NCBI GenBank assembly: GCA_046263755.1
Contig: JBJYZC010000007.1
Coordinates: forward strand, 1-64,000
DNA from: Lachnocurva sp029100405
GTDB taxonomy: Bacteria > Bacillota > Clostridia > Lachnospirales > Lachnospiraceae
DNA length: 64,000 nt
Reading direction: 5' to 3'
In this document: positions 17,687 to 27,266 of the stretch, piece after piece
How the letters are laid out: each line of letters opens with the position of its first letter
How positions within the stretch are numbered: the stretch's first letter is position 1
Translations under genes and position numbers: made by a program
Notes under the pieces: model-generated
Told to the model about the DNA's origin: nothing
What the model saw: only the letters and a program-made list of their open reading frames with translations
Database searches by the model: none

Positions 17687-18364
17687 TTAATCCTCTTCTG
17701 ATTTCAATAATTCGAACGTACTTTTCTGATAGCGGATCAGTCCGTCTCTTTTCATCTTACTAAGCTCAGCAGAGAGAGCGCTCCGGTCTACCGAGAGATA
17801 ATCCGCCAGCTGCTGACGGTTAAAGGGAATTTCAAAAATATCTTTTCCGACTTTCTGCCGCATCTCCGACAGATAGCTTAGGATCTTCTCTCTGGTTGTT
17901 CTCTTACTCAGATGGCGGAGTTTCCCGGTCAGTCTCCGGTTCTTCCCTGCCATGATAACAAAAAGATTCTGAATCAGCGTATTGTGATAACTGCAGGATC
18001 TGTTGCAGACCGCAAGAAGGTCATGGCTGTCCATGAACAAAACTTCCGTATCCTCTGCCGCTATAATATAGTTCAATAAAGGTTCCTTCGGTGATGCAGC
18101 ATAGGCTTCTCCGAAAATATCCGGAGCCTCGATCCTCTGCATAATACTGCGGTTTCCCCAGTAATCTTCACTCTCTACAATGATTGATCCGCTTAAAAGC
18201 AAGGCAAATTCCGTCAGACTCTCGCCTTCATCAAAAATGGTCTCGCCTTTCTTAAACTTTTTCCTCTTCGCCTGAAGGCAGCCCATCATGGCCTGGATCT
18301 CCTCTGGCTTTACACCGGTAAATAGAGGAGAAGCTGCGGCTTCCATTAATTCTTCTTCTGTCAT
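17687..18364 (-). CDS. Crp/Fnr family transcriptional regulator
   Basis: 225 residues with an N-terminal cyclic-nucleotide-binding-like beta roll (about 20-130: KKGETIFDEGE, LLLSGSI) and a C-terminal winged helix (NRQQLADYLSVDRSALSAEL). The phosphate-binding cassette for cAMP is not obvious, so the effector is unknown. No Fnr-type N-terminal Cys cluster is seen. The start overlaps the recN stop by four bases (ATGA), so it is the last gene of the argR-recN operon. Similar regulators in clostridia respond to oxygen, redox or metabolites; the target here cannot be deduced. Confidence 0.85.
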   Translation of the reverse strand: MTEEELMEAAASPLFTGVKPEEIQAMMGCLQAKRKKFKKGETIFDEGESLTEFALLLSGSIIVESEDYWGNRSIMQRIEAPDIFGEAYAASPKEPLLNYIIAAEDTEVLFMDSHDLLAVCNRSCSYHNTLIQNLFVIMAGKNRRLTGKLRHLSKRTTREKILSYLSEMRQKVGKDIFEIPFNRQQLADYLSVDRSALSAELSKMKRDGLIRYQKSTFELLKSEED

Positions 18365-20067
18365 TGTTTTTTTCTTTTCCTTCGTTTTTCTTTGGTCTTC
18401 TCCGCCAGATCCAGCATCTCGGCCGCATTCTGCCGAACCGTGTCCGTGATCTCACTTCCACCCAGCATTCGAGAGAGTTCATTGACTTCTTCTGCCTGAT
18501 CCAGGATCCGGATCGATGACATGGTCCGATCCTTCTCTACTTTTTTCTCCACCAGAAAATGCCGGTCTGCAAAGGATGCGATCTGTGGCAGGTGTGTGAT
18601 GCAGATGACCTGGTGTCTGATGGCTAATTCCGCCAGCTTCTCCGAAACCTTCTGGGCTGTGCGGCCGGAGATCCCGGTATCGATCTCATCGAAGATCAGA
18701 CTGTCAATATGGTCTTCTTCTGCAAGAACCGTCTTAATGGCCAGCATAATTCTGGACAACTCACCGCCGGAAGCCGTATCTTTCAAGGGCCTCAGGGGTT
18801 CCCCCGGATTCATGGAAATATAGAACTCACAGTCATCCTGTCCATTTGCCGACCAATCCTTGGCCTGAAATCTCATGGTAAAACGAGAGTCCAGAAAATT
18901 CAAGTCCTTCAAAGCTTCGGTCACCTGAATGGTCAGCTCTCCGGCTGCCTTCTTTCTTGCCTCGGTCAAGCGGTCACAAGCTCTTTTTAGTGTCGATTGG
19001 GCTTTTTCAAAGCGCTTGGTCAGTCGAGACAAATACGCATCGTAATCCGAAAGCTCTTCCATGCGCTTCTTCTTTTCTTCCAAAGCATCCTGGATGGCCT
19101 CGATGGTATTTCCATAAAGCATCTTCAAGTGATTGACGAGGTCCAGCCTCTCCTCGGTCTCCCGGAAGTCCTCCGGATCAAATTCCATGGCTTCCTCATA
19201 ATCCAAAAGATCCCGGCTAAAATCAGAAAGCAGACTGTCGATGTCGCTAAGGCTTGACTGCAAGCTCGTAAGACCTTCCGGATCATAGGAGACCAGAGCA
19301 TTCAATTCCCCAAGTGCCTGTCCGACCAGATCCGAAGCTGCCCGGTCTTCCGTCACTAAGCTTTCTGCCCGATGAAGTCCCTCGGCAATTTTTTCACTAT
19401 TCTTCATCCGCCGGTAATGATCTTCGAGCTTACGATCTTCCCCTGGTCTTAAATTTGCTTCCTCGATCTCTTGAATCTCATGCTCCAGGAAAGATGCCTC
19501 CCGAACCCGGTCCGATTCATCCATTTTGGCATGTTCCAGCGCAACAGAAGCCTCCTGATAATCCCGATAAGCACTTGTGACAGAATCGAGAAGATCGTGA
19601 TGATCCTCTTGCACCGTAGATGCATATTCGTCCAGCAGAGCCAGCTGTTTCTTCTTATTCTGCAAAGACTCATGCTCATGCTGACCGTAGATATCCAGAA
19701 GCAGGTTTCCTACCTTCGTCAATTTGACAGAAGGTACGGTCTCTCCATTGATCTTGGCGACCGTCCGATTGCCATTCATTTTCCTGCTCAGGATGACCTG
19801 CCCGTCATAGGGTTCCACCTCCATGGCCCGAAGCCTCTCCACCTCCTTCGGATCTTCCACGGAAAAGACGGCCTCTGCCATCGCAGGTTTGGATGGATCT
19901 CTCACCATGTCATGGTCTGCCTTGCCTCCCAGAGAAAGACCGAGTGCCCCAAGAAGAATCGACTTTCCGGCGCCGGTCTCACCGGTCAGAATATTAAGGC
20001 CGGATCCGAATTCGATCTCCTCATGCGTGATCAAGGCCAGATTGTCAACGGTAAGACTCAGTAACAT
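18361..20067 (-). CDS. recN: DNA repair ATPase RecN
   Basis: SMC-like ATPase that gathers broken DNA ends early in recombinational repair. It has Walker A (GETGAGKS) near the N-terminus, long coiled-coil arms, then the ABC signature (SGGELSR) and Walker B (LIFDEIDTGISG). The start at 20067 is chosen from GGAAGGAGAAGT directly before ATG and because the protein then opens with MLLSLTVDNLAL as in the family. The 37 extra upstream codons overlap the argR end and are not conserved. It follows argR by 38 bases, the usual Bacillota order. Confidence 0.95.
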   Translation of the reverse strand: MLLSLTVDNLALITHEEIEFGSGLNILTGETGAGKSILLGALGLSLGGKADHDMVRDPSKPAMAEAVFSVEDPKEVERLRAMEVEPYDGQVILSRKMNGNRTVAKINGETVPSVKLTKVGNLLLDIYGQHEHESLQNKKKQLALLDEYASTVQEDHHDLLDSVTSAYRDYQEASVALEHAKMDESDRVREASFLEHEIQEIEEANLRPGEDRKLEDHYRRMKNSEKIAEGLHRAESLVTEDRAASDLVGQALGELNALVSYDPEGLTSLQSSLSDIDSLLSDFSRDLLDYEEAMEFDPEDFRETEERLDLVNHLKMLYGNTIEAIQDALEEKKKRMEELSDYDAYLSRLTKRFEKAQSTLKRACDRLTEARKKAAGELTIQVTEALKDLNFLDSRFTMRFQAKDWSANGQDDCEFYISMNPGEPLRPLKDTASGGELSRIMLAIKTVLAEEDHIDSLIFDEIDTGISGRTAQKVSEKLAELAIRHQVICITHLPQIASFADRHFLVEKKVEKDRTMSSIRILDQAEEVNELSRMLGGSEITDTVRQNAAEMLDLAEKTKEKRRKRKKQ

Positions 20068-20105
20068 ACTTCTCCTTCCACTCTCTTCTCCCCCTCTTTT
20101 TCCCC

Positions 20106-20570
20106 TTATTTCTCTTCCAGTACTTTGGACAGCCGGTTCATGACGACCGCCGTATCCTCCAGAGAGCGGATGGCGCAAAGAATGGTATCATCCCCGGCGA
20201 CAGATCCTACAATTTCCGGAAAATCCAACTTATCCAGGGCAGCTGCCACGGCCATTGCCATGCCGGATGCTGTCCGGATGACCAGAATATTCTGGGCATT
20301 ATCCATAGACAGATAGCCTTCTTTTAAAATATGGATGTACTTCTCTGTCAGATTTTCTTCCGTTTCCTGATATGCGACATAACGAAGTCTTCCATCAGAC
20401 AAAGCAACCTTTGTAAGTTTCATCTCCCGGATGTCTCTGGAAACCGTTGCCTGGGTCGTCTTAATACCGGCCTTTTCCAGTTCATCTGCCAGTTCCTCCT
20501 GTGTTCCGATCTCCTTTTTTATGATCAGATCCAGAATTTTGTTTTGCCTTTCGATCTTTGATATGGACAT
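20106..20570 (-). CDS. argR: Arginine repressor ArgR
   Basis: Hexameric arginine-responsive regulator of arginine synthesis and breakdown. It is 154 residues, with an N-terminal winged helix (TQEELADELEKAGIKTTQATVSRD) and a C-terminal arginine-binding and oligomerisation domain that includes GDDTIL. The ATG follows AGGAGAGAACA. As in many clostridia it sits between nadK and recN rather than near arginine genes. I see no clear ARG box upstream. Confidence 0.96.
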   Translation of the reverse strand: MSISKIERQNKILDLIIKKEIGTQEELADELEKAGIKTTQATVSRDIREMKLTKVALSDGRLRYVAYQETEENLTEKYIHILKEGYLSMDNAQNILVIRTASGMAMAVAAALDKLDFPEIVGSVAGDDTILCAIRSLEDTAVVMNRLSKVLEEK

Positions 20571-20630
20571 TGTTCTCTCCTGTTGTGGCTGCAGCCTATG
20601 TTGAGTTTTTCAATGCGTTTCCTTATTTAT

Positions 20631-20664
20631 CCATAGATAAAAGAACGCCATAGATAAAAGAACG
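20631..20664. repeat. 17-bp perfect direct duplication
   Basis: CCATAGATAAAAGAACG occurs twice without a gap between the nadK stop and the argR ribosome site. It is non-coding. Confidence 0.85.
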
Positions 20665-20681
20665 GACAAGGGCCCGATCTT

Positions 20682-21530
20682 TTAACTTTCTCTTAATTTC
20701 ACGGAGATTCTCTCCAGAAAGTTCATCTGACTCAGACGGATCATTCGAGTGACTCGGTCTGATTTCTTGATCAAGACCCTGTCACCCCGCTTCATCTGCA
20801 TGCGATGAAAGCCGTCAAAAGCAACGGTTGCCGTCTCATTGACATCATCATGCCGGACACCAAGTTCCACGATCAGCTCGTCCTCCGCATCTATGACGAT
20901 GGCCCTGGAATTCAAGGTATGCGGATTCAGAGGATTTAAAAGAATGACTCTGGTCTTGGGATCGACGATCGGTCCGTTGGCCGAGAGGTTATAGGCAGTG
21001 GATCCGGTCGGTGTCGACAGGATCATGCCGTCACAATTATAAGAATAAAGCAGATTGCCATTAATATAAACTGTAAGATTGATCAAATTCAAGCCATCTG
21101 CCGCTGTGATGACAATATCGTTCAACGCTTCATGTCTGGTCGGCCTGTCACCGGTCATCCGGCCTTCCAGCATCATCCGGTCTTCGATCTCATAGGAGTC
21201 CGCCATCAGGCGATCGATGGCCTTCGGCACCTCTGAATCCGCCAGCTCACAGAGATATCCCAGATGCCCCCGATTGATGCCAATCAGGGGATATTCCCGG
21301 TCTCCGATACTCTGTGCTGCCCGGACCATGGTTCCGTCTCCGCCGACAGAAATGACACATTCGGTCTCTTTGGGGAAAGGAAGATCCAGAGGCTGCCTGC
21401 CCGCCGTATCCTCGATATAGAGGCAATGGGAAGCTGTTCCGCCTTTGCTTCGGATCTGTTCCTCCATTTCGCGAATCAAACCGGCATTCCGTTCATTCAT
21501 ATTCCTTGTGACAATAAAGAAATGTTTCAT
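20682..21530 (-). CDS. nadK: NAD kinase
   Basis: Phosphorylates NAD to NADP. It is 282 residues with the catalytic GGDGTM motif, the glycine-rich GSTAYNLSANGP region and the NGP-containing substrate loop, all family hallmarks. Its ATG overlaps the tlyA stop by four bases, so it is translated with tlyA in the dxs-tlyA-nadK operon. Confidence 0.96.
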   Translation of the reverse strand: MKHFFIVTRNMNERNAGLIREMEEQIRSKGGTASHCLYIEDTAGRQPLDLPFPKETECVISVGGDGTMVRAAQSIGDREYPLIGINRGHLGYLCELADSEVPKAIDRLMADSYEIEDRMMLEGRMTGDRPTRHEALNDIVITAADGLNLINLTVYINGNLLYSYNCDGMILSTPTGSTAYNLSANGPIVDPKTRVILLNPLNPHTLNSRAIVIDAEDELIVELGVRHDDVNETATVAFDGFHRMQMKRGDRVLIKKSDRVTRMIRLSQMNFLERISVKLRES

Positions 21531-22354
21531 GCCAACCTCTCATGGGCCAGTTTTACGATGGATTCAATGTCTTCCTGTGAAATGGAAACCGGCGCCGGGT
21601 CTACATTTCCCTCTGCCTTACTTTCCGTCCGTTTCAGGTAGATCAGATATTCAATATTTCCTTCCGGGCCTTTGATTGGAGAATGATCCAAGCCACAGAC
21701 ATGATAACCGTTTGCCTCTGCAAAATCAGCGATCTCCCGGATGACATCCATATGGACCTTGGGGTCCCGGACCACGCCCTTCTTACCGACCCGTTCCCGG
21801 CCGGCTTCAAATTGCGGCTTGATCAGGCAAACCATCTCGGCATCCGGCGAAAGAAGGGCATGAACAGGCACCAGGATCTTAGTCAGGGAGATAAAGGAGA
21901 CATCACAGGAAGCAAAGTCGATCCTCTCCCCGATGTCTTCCGGCTTGACATAACGGATGTTGGTTTTCTCCATACAGACGACTCTCTCGTCCTGACGGAG
22001 TTTCCAGGCGAACTGACCATAGCCGACATCGATGGAATAGACCTTTTTGGCTCCATTCTGCAGCATGCAGTCCGTAAAGCCGCCGGTCGAAGCACCGATG
22101 TCCATGCAAACCTTGTCTTTCAATACAATAGGGAAGGATTCCATGGCTCTTTCCAGCTTATATCCGCCCCGGCTGACATAGGGCATGACCTGACCCTTGA
22201 CCTCGATCTCGGCCTCCGTATCAAATTTCATGCCGGCCTTATCTTCCCGGTTATTATCTACAAAGACATTTCCCTCCATGATCATGACCTTGGCCTTTTC
22301 ACGGGATGGTGCAAGGCCACGGTTCACCAGAAGAATGTCCAGTCTTTCCTTCAT
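21527..22354 (-). CDS. tlyA: TlyA family rRNA 2'-O-methyltransferase
   Basis: 275 residues: an N-terminal S4 RNA-binding domain (about 3-65, MKERLDILLVNRGLAPSR) and an FtsJ/RrmJ-like methyltransferase (about 80-245) with the SAM motif DIGASTGGFTD. TlyA of mycobacteria methylates 16S and 23S rRNA; clostridial homologues are often called haemolysin A in databases. The ATG follows AAGGAGTAAGT. It sits between dxs and nadK, the standard order in this group. Confidence 0.93.
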   Translation of the reverse strand: MKERLDILLVNRGLAPSREKAKVMIMEGNVFVDNNREDKAGMKFDTEAEIEVKGQVMPYVSRGGYKLERAMESFPIVLKDKVCMDIGASTGGFTDCMLQNGAKKVYSIDVGYGQFAWKLRQDERVVCMEKTNIRYVKPEDIGERIDFASCDVSFISLTKILVPVHALLSPDAEMVCLIKPQFEAGRERVGKKGVVRDPKVHMDVIREIADFAEANGYHVCGLDHSPIKGPEGNIEYLIYLKRTESKAEGNVDPAPVSISQEDIESIVKLAHERLA

Positions 22355-22363
22355 ACTTACTCC

Positions 22364-24244
22364 TTATTTCAGCTCCATCTCCTGGAGTTCCTTTCGGATC
22401 CGGTCTGCAATGGAAACCGGATCCAGGCCCAGAGCCTGCTTTAATTCCTTGACGCTGCCCTGCGGAATGAAGGCATCCGGAATCGAAATATTTAAGAAAC
22501 GGCATTTCTTATGGGCAGACTCCAGAAGTTCTGCCACATGCATACCCATTCCGCCGCTTCGCACATTTTCTTCCATGGTCACGATCAGAGAAGACCGACC
22601 GGCTGCTTCCAAAATACAAGCCGTATCCAGAGGTGCTGCAAAACGAGCATTGACAATGGAAACATTGATTCCATAGAAGAGCAGATACTCCCGGACATAG
22701 ACCGCCGTCTCCACCATACTGCCGATGGCAAAAAGAAGGACCCCGCCGGGCTCTCCCTGACAGATGATCTCGGCCTTTCCGATTTCTATGGGATCCCGTT
22801 TTTCTTCCAGGAGGGTGCAGGCCTTCCCCTTGGGATAACGGATGGCACAAGGCTGATCCAAAGTCAGGGCGAATTTCATCATATCCGAAAGTTCCCATTT
22901 ATTCTTCGGGGCCATAACGCAAAGGCCCGGTATGGTCGTAAGATAGGACAGATCGAAGATCCCCTGATGGGTCTCTCCGTCCGGTCCGACCAGGCCGGCA
23001 CGATCAATGGCGAAAATGACCGGAAGCTTCTGCAGAGCGACATCATGAAGAATCTGGTCATAGGCTCTCTGCAGAAAGGTGGAATAAACAGCAAAGACCG
23101 GCCGTAAGCCCTCGGCAGCCATCGCTGCGCAAAAGGTCACGGCATGTTCCTCTGCAATGCCCACATCGAAAAAGCGGTCCGGGAAAAGGTTCTGAAACCG
23201 TTTCAAACCGGTGCCGTCTGCCATGGCTGCCGTCACGGCTACGACCTTGTCATTCCGCTCACCCAGCTTTCGCATGACGGTGGAAAAGACATCGGTATAA
23301 CTGGCCTGATGCTTGGCATCTTTTGGAATTCCGGTTTCAATATCAAATGGTGCTGCCCCGTGGAAGCGGGAAGGATGCCTCTCCGCCGGTCCATAGCCCT
23401 TGCCTTTCTGGGTAATGACATGGACCAGAACCGGTCCCTGGACCTTCATGGCCCTCCGGAAGATCTCTGTCATGGCTTCGATATCGTGACCGTTCACCGG
23501 TCCCAGATACATAATGCCCATATCCTCAAAGGCCATGCCGGGGATCACGATCTGCTTCAAGCCGTTCTTGGTCTTTCGAATCTTCGCGACAAGCTTGGTC
23601 CCGTAGATCGGGATCCGCTCCAGGGATTGGGTTACATTTTCCTTCAGGTCCACATAACCGGCGCTGGTCCGAAGGGCCGCAAGGTCGTTGGACAAGCCGC
23701 CGACATTGGGGCCGATCGACATCTTGTTATCGTTTAATACAATGACAAAATTCCGCTTCAAAACCGCGGCATTGTTAATGGCTTCATAGGACATGCCGCC
23801 GGTCATGGCGCCGTCACCGATAACGGAGAAGACATGATAATTCTCCCCGGTCAGGCTCTCTGCATAAATATAACCCAGACCGGCGGAAATAGAAGTTGAA
23901 CTGTGGCCGGTATCGAAGGCATCGCAGTCGCTCTCCTCCCGTTTCGGGAAGCCGGACATACCGCCGAACTGACGGAGGCTGTCGAAGCCTTCTTTCCGTC
24001 CGGTCAGGATCTTATGGGTATAGGATTGATGGCCGACATCCCAGATCAGTTTGTCATGGGGCAGATCCAAAACCAGATGGAGTGCCATCGTCAGTTCGAC
24101 GGTACCCAGGTTACTGGCCAGATGTCCGCCGGTCTTTGAGATGTGTTCTATCAGGAAGGAACGGATCTCCCGGGCAAGCTGGGGCAACTCATCCTTTCGG
24201 ACCAGCTTGATATCATTCGGCCCGTGAATTTGATCTAGTACCAT
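22364..24244 (-). CDS. dxs: 1-deoxy-D-xylulose-5-phosphate synthase
   Basis: First enzyme of the MEP isoprenoid pathway: condenses pyruvate and glyceraldehyde-3-phosphate using thiamine diphosphate. The 626-residue protein has the ThDP-binding GDGAMTGG...NN region, the catalytic Glu in GIAEEHAVT and the transketolase C-terminal domain. GGGAGAAGT precedes the ATG. It directly follows ispA by two bases, so two isoprenoid genes are adjacent. Confidence 0.97.
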   Translation of the reverse strand: MVLDQIHGPNDIKLVRKDELPQLAREIRSFLIEHISKTGGHLASNLGTVELTMALHLVLDLPHDKLIWDVGHQSYTHKILTGRKEGFDSLRQFGGMSGFPKREESDCDAFDTGHSSTSISAGLGYIYAESLTGENYHVFSVIGDGAMTGGMSYEAINNAAVLKRNFVIVLNDNKMSIGPNVGGLSNDLAALRTSAGYVDLKENVTQSLERIPIYGTKLVAKIRKTKNGLKQIVIPGMAFEDMGIMYLGPVNGHDIEAMTEIFRRAMKVQGPVLVHVITQKGKGYGPAERHPSRFHGAAPFDIETGIPKDAKHQASYTDVFSTVMRKLGERNDKVVAVTAAMADGTGLKRFQNLFPDRFFDVGIAEEHAVTFCAAMAAEGLRPVFAVYSTFLQRAYDQILHDVALQKLPVIFAIDRAGLVGPDGETHQGIFDLSYLTTIPGLCVMAPKNKWELSDMMKFALTLDQPCAIRYPKGKACTLLEEKRDPIEIGKAEIICQGEPGGVLLFAIGSMVETAVYVREYLLFYGINVSIVNARFAAPLDTACILEAAGRSSLIVTMEENVRSGGMGMHVAELLESAHKKCRFLNISIPDAFIPQGSVKELKQALGLDPVSIADRIRKELQEMELK

Positions 24245-24246
24245 AC

Positions 24247-25140
24247 TTACTTCTCCCTGTGCACCAGGAACTCCAGAAGTTTCGTTAAGAAACGATTCTC
24301 ATAAGGCAGGGCCAGGAGCGTTGTAATACCTTCATCCGAAAGCTTGTTGACTTCCTGCTTGGCCCGCTCCAGACCGACAAAGGACAGATAAGTGACTTTC
24401 TGATTTCTTACATCCTGACCAACCTCTTTACCAAGAGTTTCTTCATCGCCGATGGCATCCAGGACATCATCGCGGATCTGGAAAGCCAGGCCGATCTTTC
24501 TGGCAACCTCTTCCATGGTTTTCACATGCTTGTCATCTGCACCGGCAAGAACTGCGCCAATCATCATGGAAGCTTCGATCAATGCTGCAGTCTTCTTGGT
24601 ATAGAGGAAATTTAAACGGTTCAGAGAAATGCCATTCTGATCACTTTCCTCGATATCTACGACCTGACCGCCGACCATACCGTTGGATCCTGCCTTATCG
24701 GCAAGAATTTTCAATGCCTTGATGATCCGGTCGGAATCCTCGGGTGCCCGGTCAAAAGCACGGAAAGCAACTTCAAAGCCGAAATTCAACAGCGCATCTC
24801 CGGCCAGAATGCCGAGAGCTTCTCCATACTTGGCATGAGTCGTCAGATTTCCCCGGCGAAGCTTGTCATTGTCCATAGCCGGAAGATCATCGTGGACCAG
24901 AGAATAGCTATGGATCATTTCAATGGCTGCCATAAAGGGTTCTATGGCCTCTGACCGGCCGCCGAACAATTTATAAGTTTCCTCCATCAGGATGGGACGG
25001 AGACGTTTTCCGCCGACCAGGACGCTGTAGCGCATGGCATCATAGAGGTTTGCCTGATAGCCCTCTGCCTTGGGGAGTTCCCGAACCAGGATCCGATCCA
25101 CTTCTGTTGCACGATAATCCAATTCCTTCTGAAAATCCAT
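24247..25140 (-). CDS. ispA: Polyprenyl (farnesyl/geranyl) diphosphate synthase
   Basis: Elongates allylic diphosphates with isopentenyl diphosphate. Both aspartate-rich motifs are present: HDDLPAMDND and QIRDDVLD. The chain-length region before the first motif is of the short-chain type. The start at 25140 is set by AGGAGG at the end of xseB, nine bases before ATG; the frame extends 15 codons upstream but would lie inside xseB. The product is about 297 residues. It is likely coupled to xseB, whose stop is one base upstream. Confidence 0.94.
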   Translation of the reverse strand: MDFQKELDYRATEVDRILVRELPKAEGYQANLYDAMRYSVLVGGKRLRPILMEETYKLFGGRSEAIEPFMAAIEMIHSYSLVHDDLPAMDNDKLRRGNLTTHAKYGEALGILAGDALLNFGFEVAFRAFDRAPEDSDRIIKALKILADKAGSNGMVGGQVVDIEESDQNGISLNRLNFLYTKKTAALIEASMMIGAVLAGADDKHVKTMEEVARKIGLAFQIRDDVLDAIGDEETLGKEVGQDVRNQKVTYLSFVGLERAKQEVNKLSDEGITTLLALPYENRFLTKLLEFLVHREK

Positions 25141-25141
25141 C

Positions 25142-25456
25142 TTACTCTTCCTCCTGATCCAATGGAGACAGACTGCCGTCCTCATTCAGCTTCTGAACCT
25201 TCTTCTCAACCCGGTCGATCTCGGCGTTGGCTAATTTCAATTCCCGAACGCCACGTTCATAGAGGCGGAAAGATTCTTCCAGAGGCAGGTTCCGATCTTC
25301 CAGTTTCTTTAATATGGAGTCCAGCTCCTGAAAGCGGTCTTCCAAAGTCGGCTCTGAGGACTTTCCTTCTGCATCTTTTTCTCTTGAGCTGTCTTCTATC
25401 GGATCGATCCCTTCCAGGTCTTCCCTCTCCAGATCTCTTGCTTCTTCCATCTTCAT
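25142..25456 (-). CDS. xseB: Exodeoxyribonuclease VII small subunit
   Basis: Helical small subunit that assembles on XseA. The conserved core is LEDRFQELDSILKKLEDRNLPLEES split by the family SFRLYERGVREL pattern. The 104-residue protein carries an acidic N-terminal extension of about 35 residues not found in short homologues. The ATG overlaps the xseA stop (ATGA), preceded by GGAAGAGG. Confidence 0.93.
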   Translation of the reverse strand: MKMEEARDLEREDLEGIDPIEDSSREKDAEGKSSEPTLEDRFQELDSILKKLEDRNLPLEESFRLYERGVRELKLANAEIDRVEKKVQKLNEDGSLSPLDQEEE

Positions 25457-26751
25457 GCCTCTTCCTTTTCTCCCGTTTCTTCCATATCTTTCAGGTCTTC
25501 AATCTCTTCTGTCTTTGCAAGGATCCTGCCATCCTTCATTCTAAGATAGAATTCCTGCCCGACCTTAAGATCCCTGACCGAAGTAAAATGCTTTTTGTCC
25601 TTTGTCTCCGGATAGGCAAAACCTGCTTCCAGCCGCTTGACCGGGGATCTTCCTTCCAGTCCTTTGGCCAGAAGAGACAGGCGGTTTCTCTGATCCCGAA
25701 GCCGGTTTCCCATCAACTCACCCATCTTTTCATAGAGCAGGATCCTCTGCTTATCATTTCGAATCCGGATATCCATCCGTTCCAGGAGACGTTCTTCCGT
25801 ATCCAAAAGATAGCGGCGGCGTTCATCCAAAAGCCGGTCCGGACTTCTGTGTCTTAAGAGTTCCGAGAATGCCTGCAGCCGTTCCCGCCTGCCATTCAAA
25901 GAGCCTGTCATAAAAAAATCCAGGCGATTTTTCCCTTCTTCCAGACGGTCCTCGATCGATTTGATATCTGATACAGCAAGCTCTGCGGCAGCCGATGGCG
26001 TCGGTGCCCTGAGATCTGCAACAAAATCTGCTATGGTAAAATCGATTTCATGCCCGACAGCCGAAATGATGGGCGTCTTTGCATTGAAGATCGCATAAGC
26101 AACCTCTTTTTCGTTGAAGGCCCAGAGATCTTCCAGGGAGCCTCCGCCCCGTCCGACGATCAGAAGATCCAGCCCCATCTCATCCAGGCGCTCGATCCCC
26201 CGGACGATGGATTCTGCTGCTCCTTTTCCCTGCACCTGTGCCGGGCAGAGAATGATCTGGACATAAGGGTTCCGCCTTTTAGAGATCTGAATGATATCCC
26301 GAATAGCAGCCCCGGTCGATGCGGTCACGACTCCGATCGTATGGGCATAGGCCGGGATCGGCTGCTTAAAACTTGGATCGAACATCCCCATTTCGGAAAG
26401 TTCTTTTTTCAGCTGTTCAAAGCGGAGGTAGAGATCACCCTGACCGGCCCTCTCGATCTTCTTGGCATAGATCTGGTACTGGCCGGATTTGGTATAGACA
26501 CCGATCCGGCCATTGACTACGACTTTATCCCCGTTTTGCATGGGAAATGTAAGGCCGGTCCTCTTGTCACCTGCGAACATCACAGCAGAGATCGCAGAAC
26601 GATTGTCTTTTAAAGTGAAGTAGACATGGCCGGAATAATGATATTTGAGATTCGAAACCTCACCTTCCACCGACAGGCGCTGAAGATTCCCGTTGTCCTG
26701 TAAAAGATCTGCAATATATTCATTTACCTGACTGACTGTAACTGCCTTCAT
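25453..26751 (-). CDS. xseA: Exodeoxyribonuclease VII large subunit
   Basis: Catalytic subunit of the single-strand exonuclease. It has an N-terminal OB fold (about 1-100; VSQVNEYIADLLQDN, VEGEVSN), the catalytic domain with GVVTASTGAAIRD, GRGGGSLEDLWAFN and VGHEIDFTIADFVAD, and a C-terminal coiled coil. 432 residues is normal. It ends with an acidic tail. ATG follows GGGAGTTTGA. Confidence 0.96.
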   Translation of the reverse strand: MKAVTVSQVNEYIADLLQDNGNLQRLSVEGEVSNLKYHYSGHVYFTLKDNRSAISAVMFAGDKRTGLTFPMQNGDKVVVNGRIGVYTKSGQYQIYAKKIERAGQGDLYLRFEQLKKELSEMGMFDPSFKQPIPAYAHTIGVVTASTGAAIRDIIQISKRRNPYVQIILCPAQVQGKGAAESIVRGIERLDEMGLDLLIVGRGGGSLEDLWAFNEKEVAYAIFNAKTPIISAVGHEIDFTIADFVADLRAPTPSAAAELAVSDIKSIEDRLEEGKNRLDFFMTGSLNGRRERLQAFSELLRHRSPDRLLDERRRYLLDTEERLLERMDIRIRNDKQRILLYEKMGELMGNRLRDQRNRLSLLAKGLEGRSPVKRLEAGFAYPETKDKKHFTSVRDLKVGQEFYLRMKDGRILAKTEEIEDLKDMEETGEKEEA

Positions 26752-26818
26752 TCAAACTCCCAAGGATCCCTTTCCGGCAAAACACGTAACCTGTACTGCT
26801 ATACTGAATCAATCGATC

Positions 26819-27220
26819 TCAGGCAATCACACGTGCCAGAACGCCATTTATAAAGGCGGGAGAAGTCTCTTCTCCGTACTTCTTTGCAAGTTCTACGGCT
26901 TCGTTGATTGCAACGCCGGCCGGAAGCTTCTCATACTTCGCTTCGTAGATTGCCAGACGGATCAGAGTCAGATCCACCTTTGCCATACGTTTGGTTGTCC
27001 AGCCTTCTGCGGAAGCATTGATTGCATCGTCGATCTCCGGGACATGCGACAATAAGGTCTTGCATTTCTCCTCGATATAGGCAGAATCTGCTCCATCCTC
27101 TATGGGCGGATCGATCTCCTGTAAGAAAAGGTTGATCTGCTCCGGCAGATCTTCTCCTGCATAGAAGTCTATCTGAAAAATTATTTTAAAAATCTCCTCG
27201 CGGATCTGTCTTCTTGTCAT
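26819..27220 (-). CDS. nusB: Transcription antitermination factor NusB
   Basis: Binds BoxA RNA with NusE to prevent termination in rRNA operons. The 133-residue helical protein starts MTRRQIREEIFKIIF. I choose 27220 because the 30 upstream codons overlap the neighbouring gene's 3' end and are not family-like, while AAGGAAG lies ahead of this ATG. The C-terminus (INEAVELAKKYGEETSPAFINGVL) is highly conserved. Confidence 0.95.
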   Translation of the reverse strand: MTRRQIREEIFKIIFQIDFYAGEDLPEQINLFLQEIDPPIEDGADSAYIEEKCKTLLSHVPEIDDAINASAEGWTTKRMAKVDLTLIRLAIYEAKYEKLPAGVAINEAVELAKKYGEETSPAFINGVLARVIA

Positions 27221-27266
27221 GGTTCGCTTCCTTCTTTGTCCGGCTTCTATGATTACCGGTTTTTTA

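Noticed and set aside
18361..20178. Longer recN start at 20178
   Set aside because: The 37 extra codons overlap argR and lack a ribosome site; the start at 20067 has GGAAGGAGA and matches the family N-terminus.
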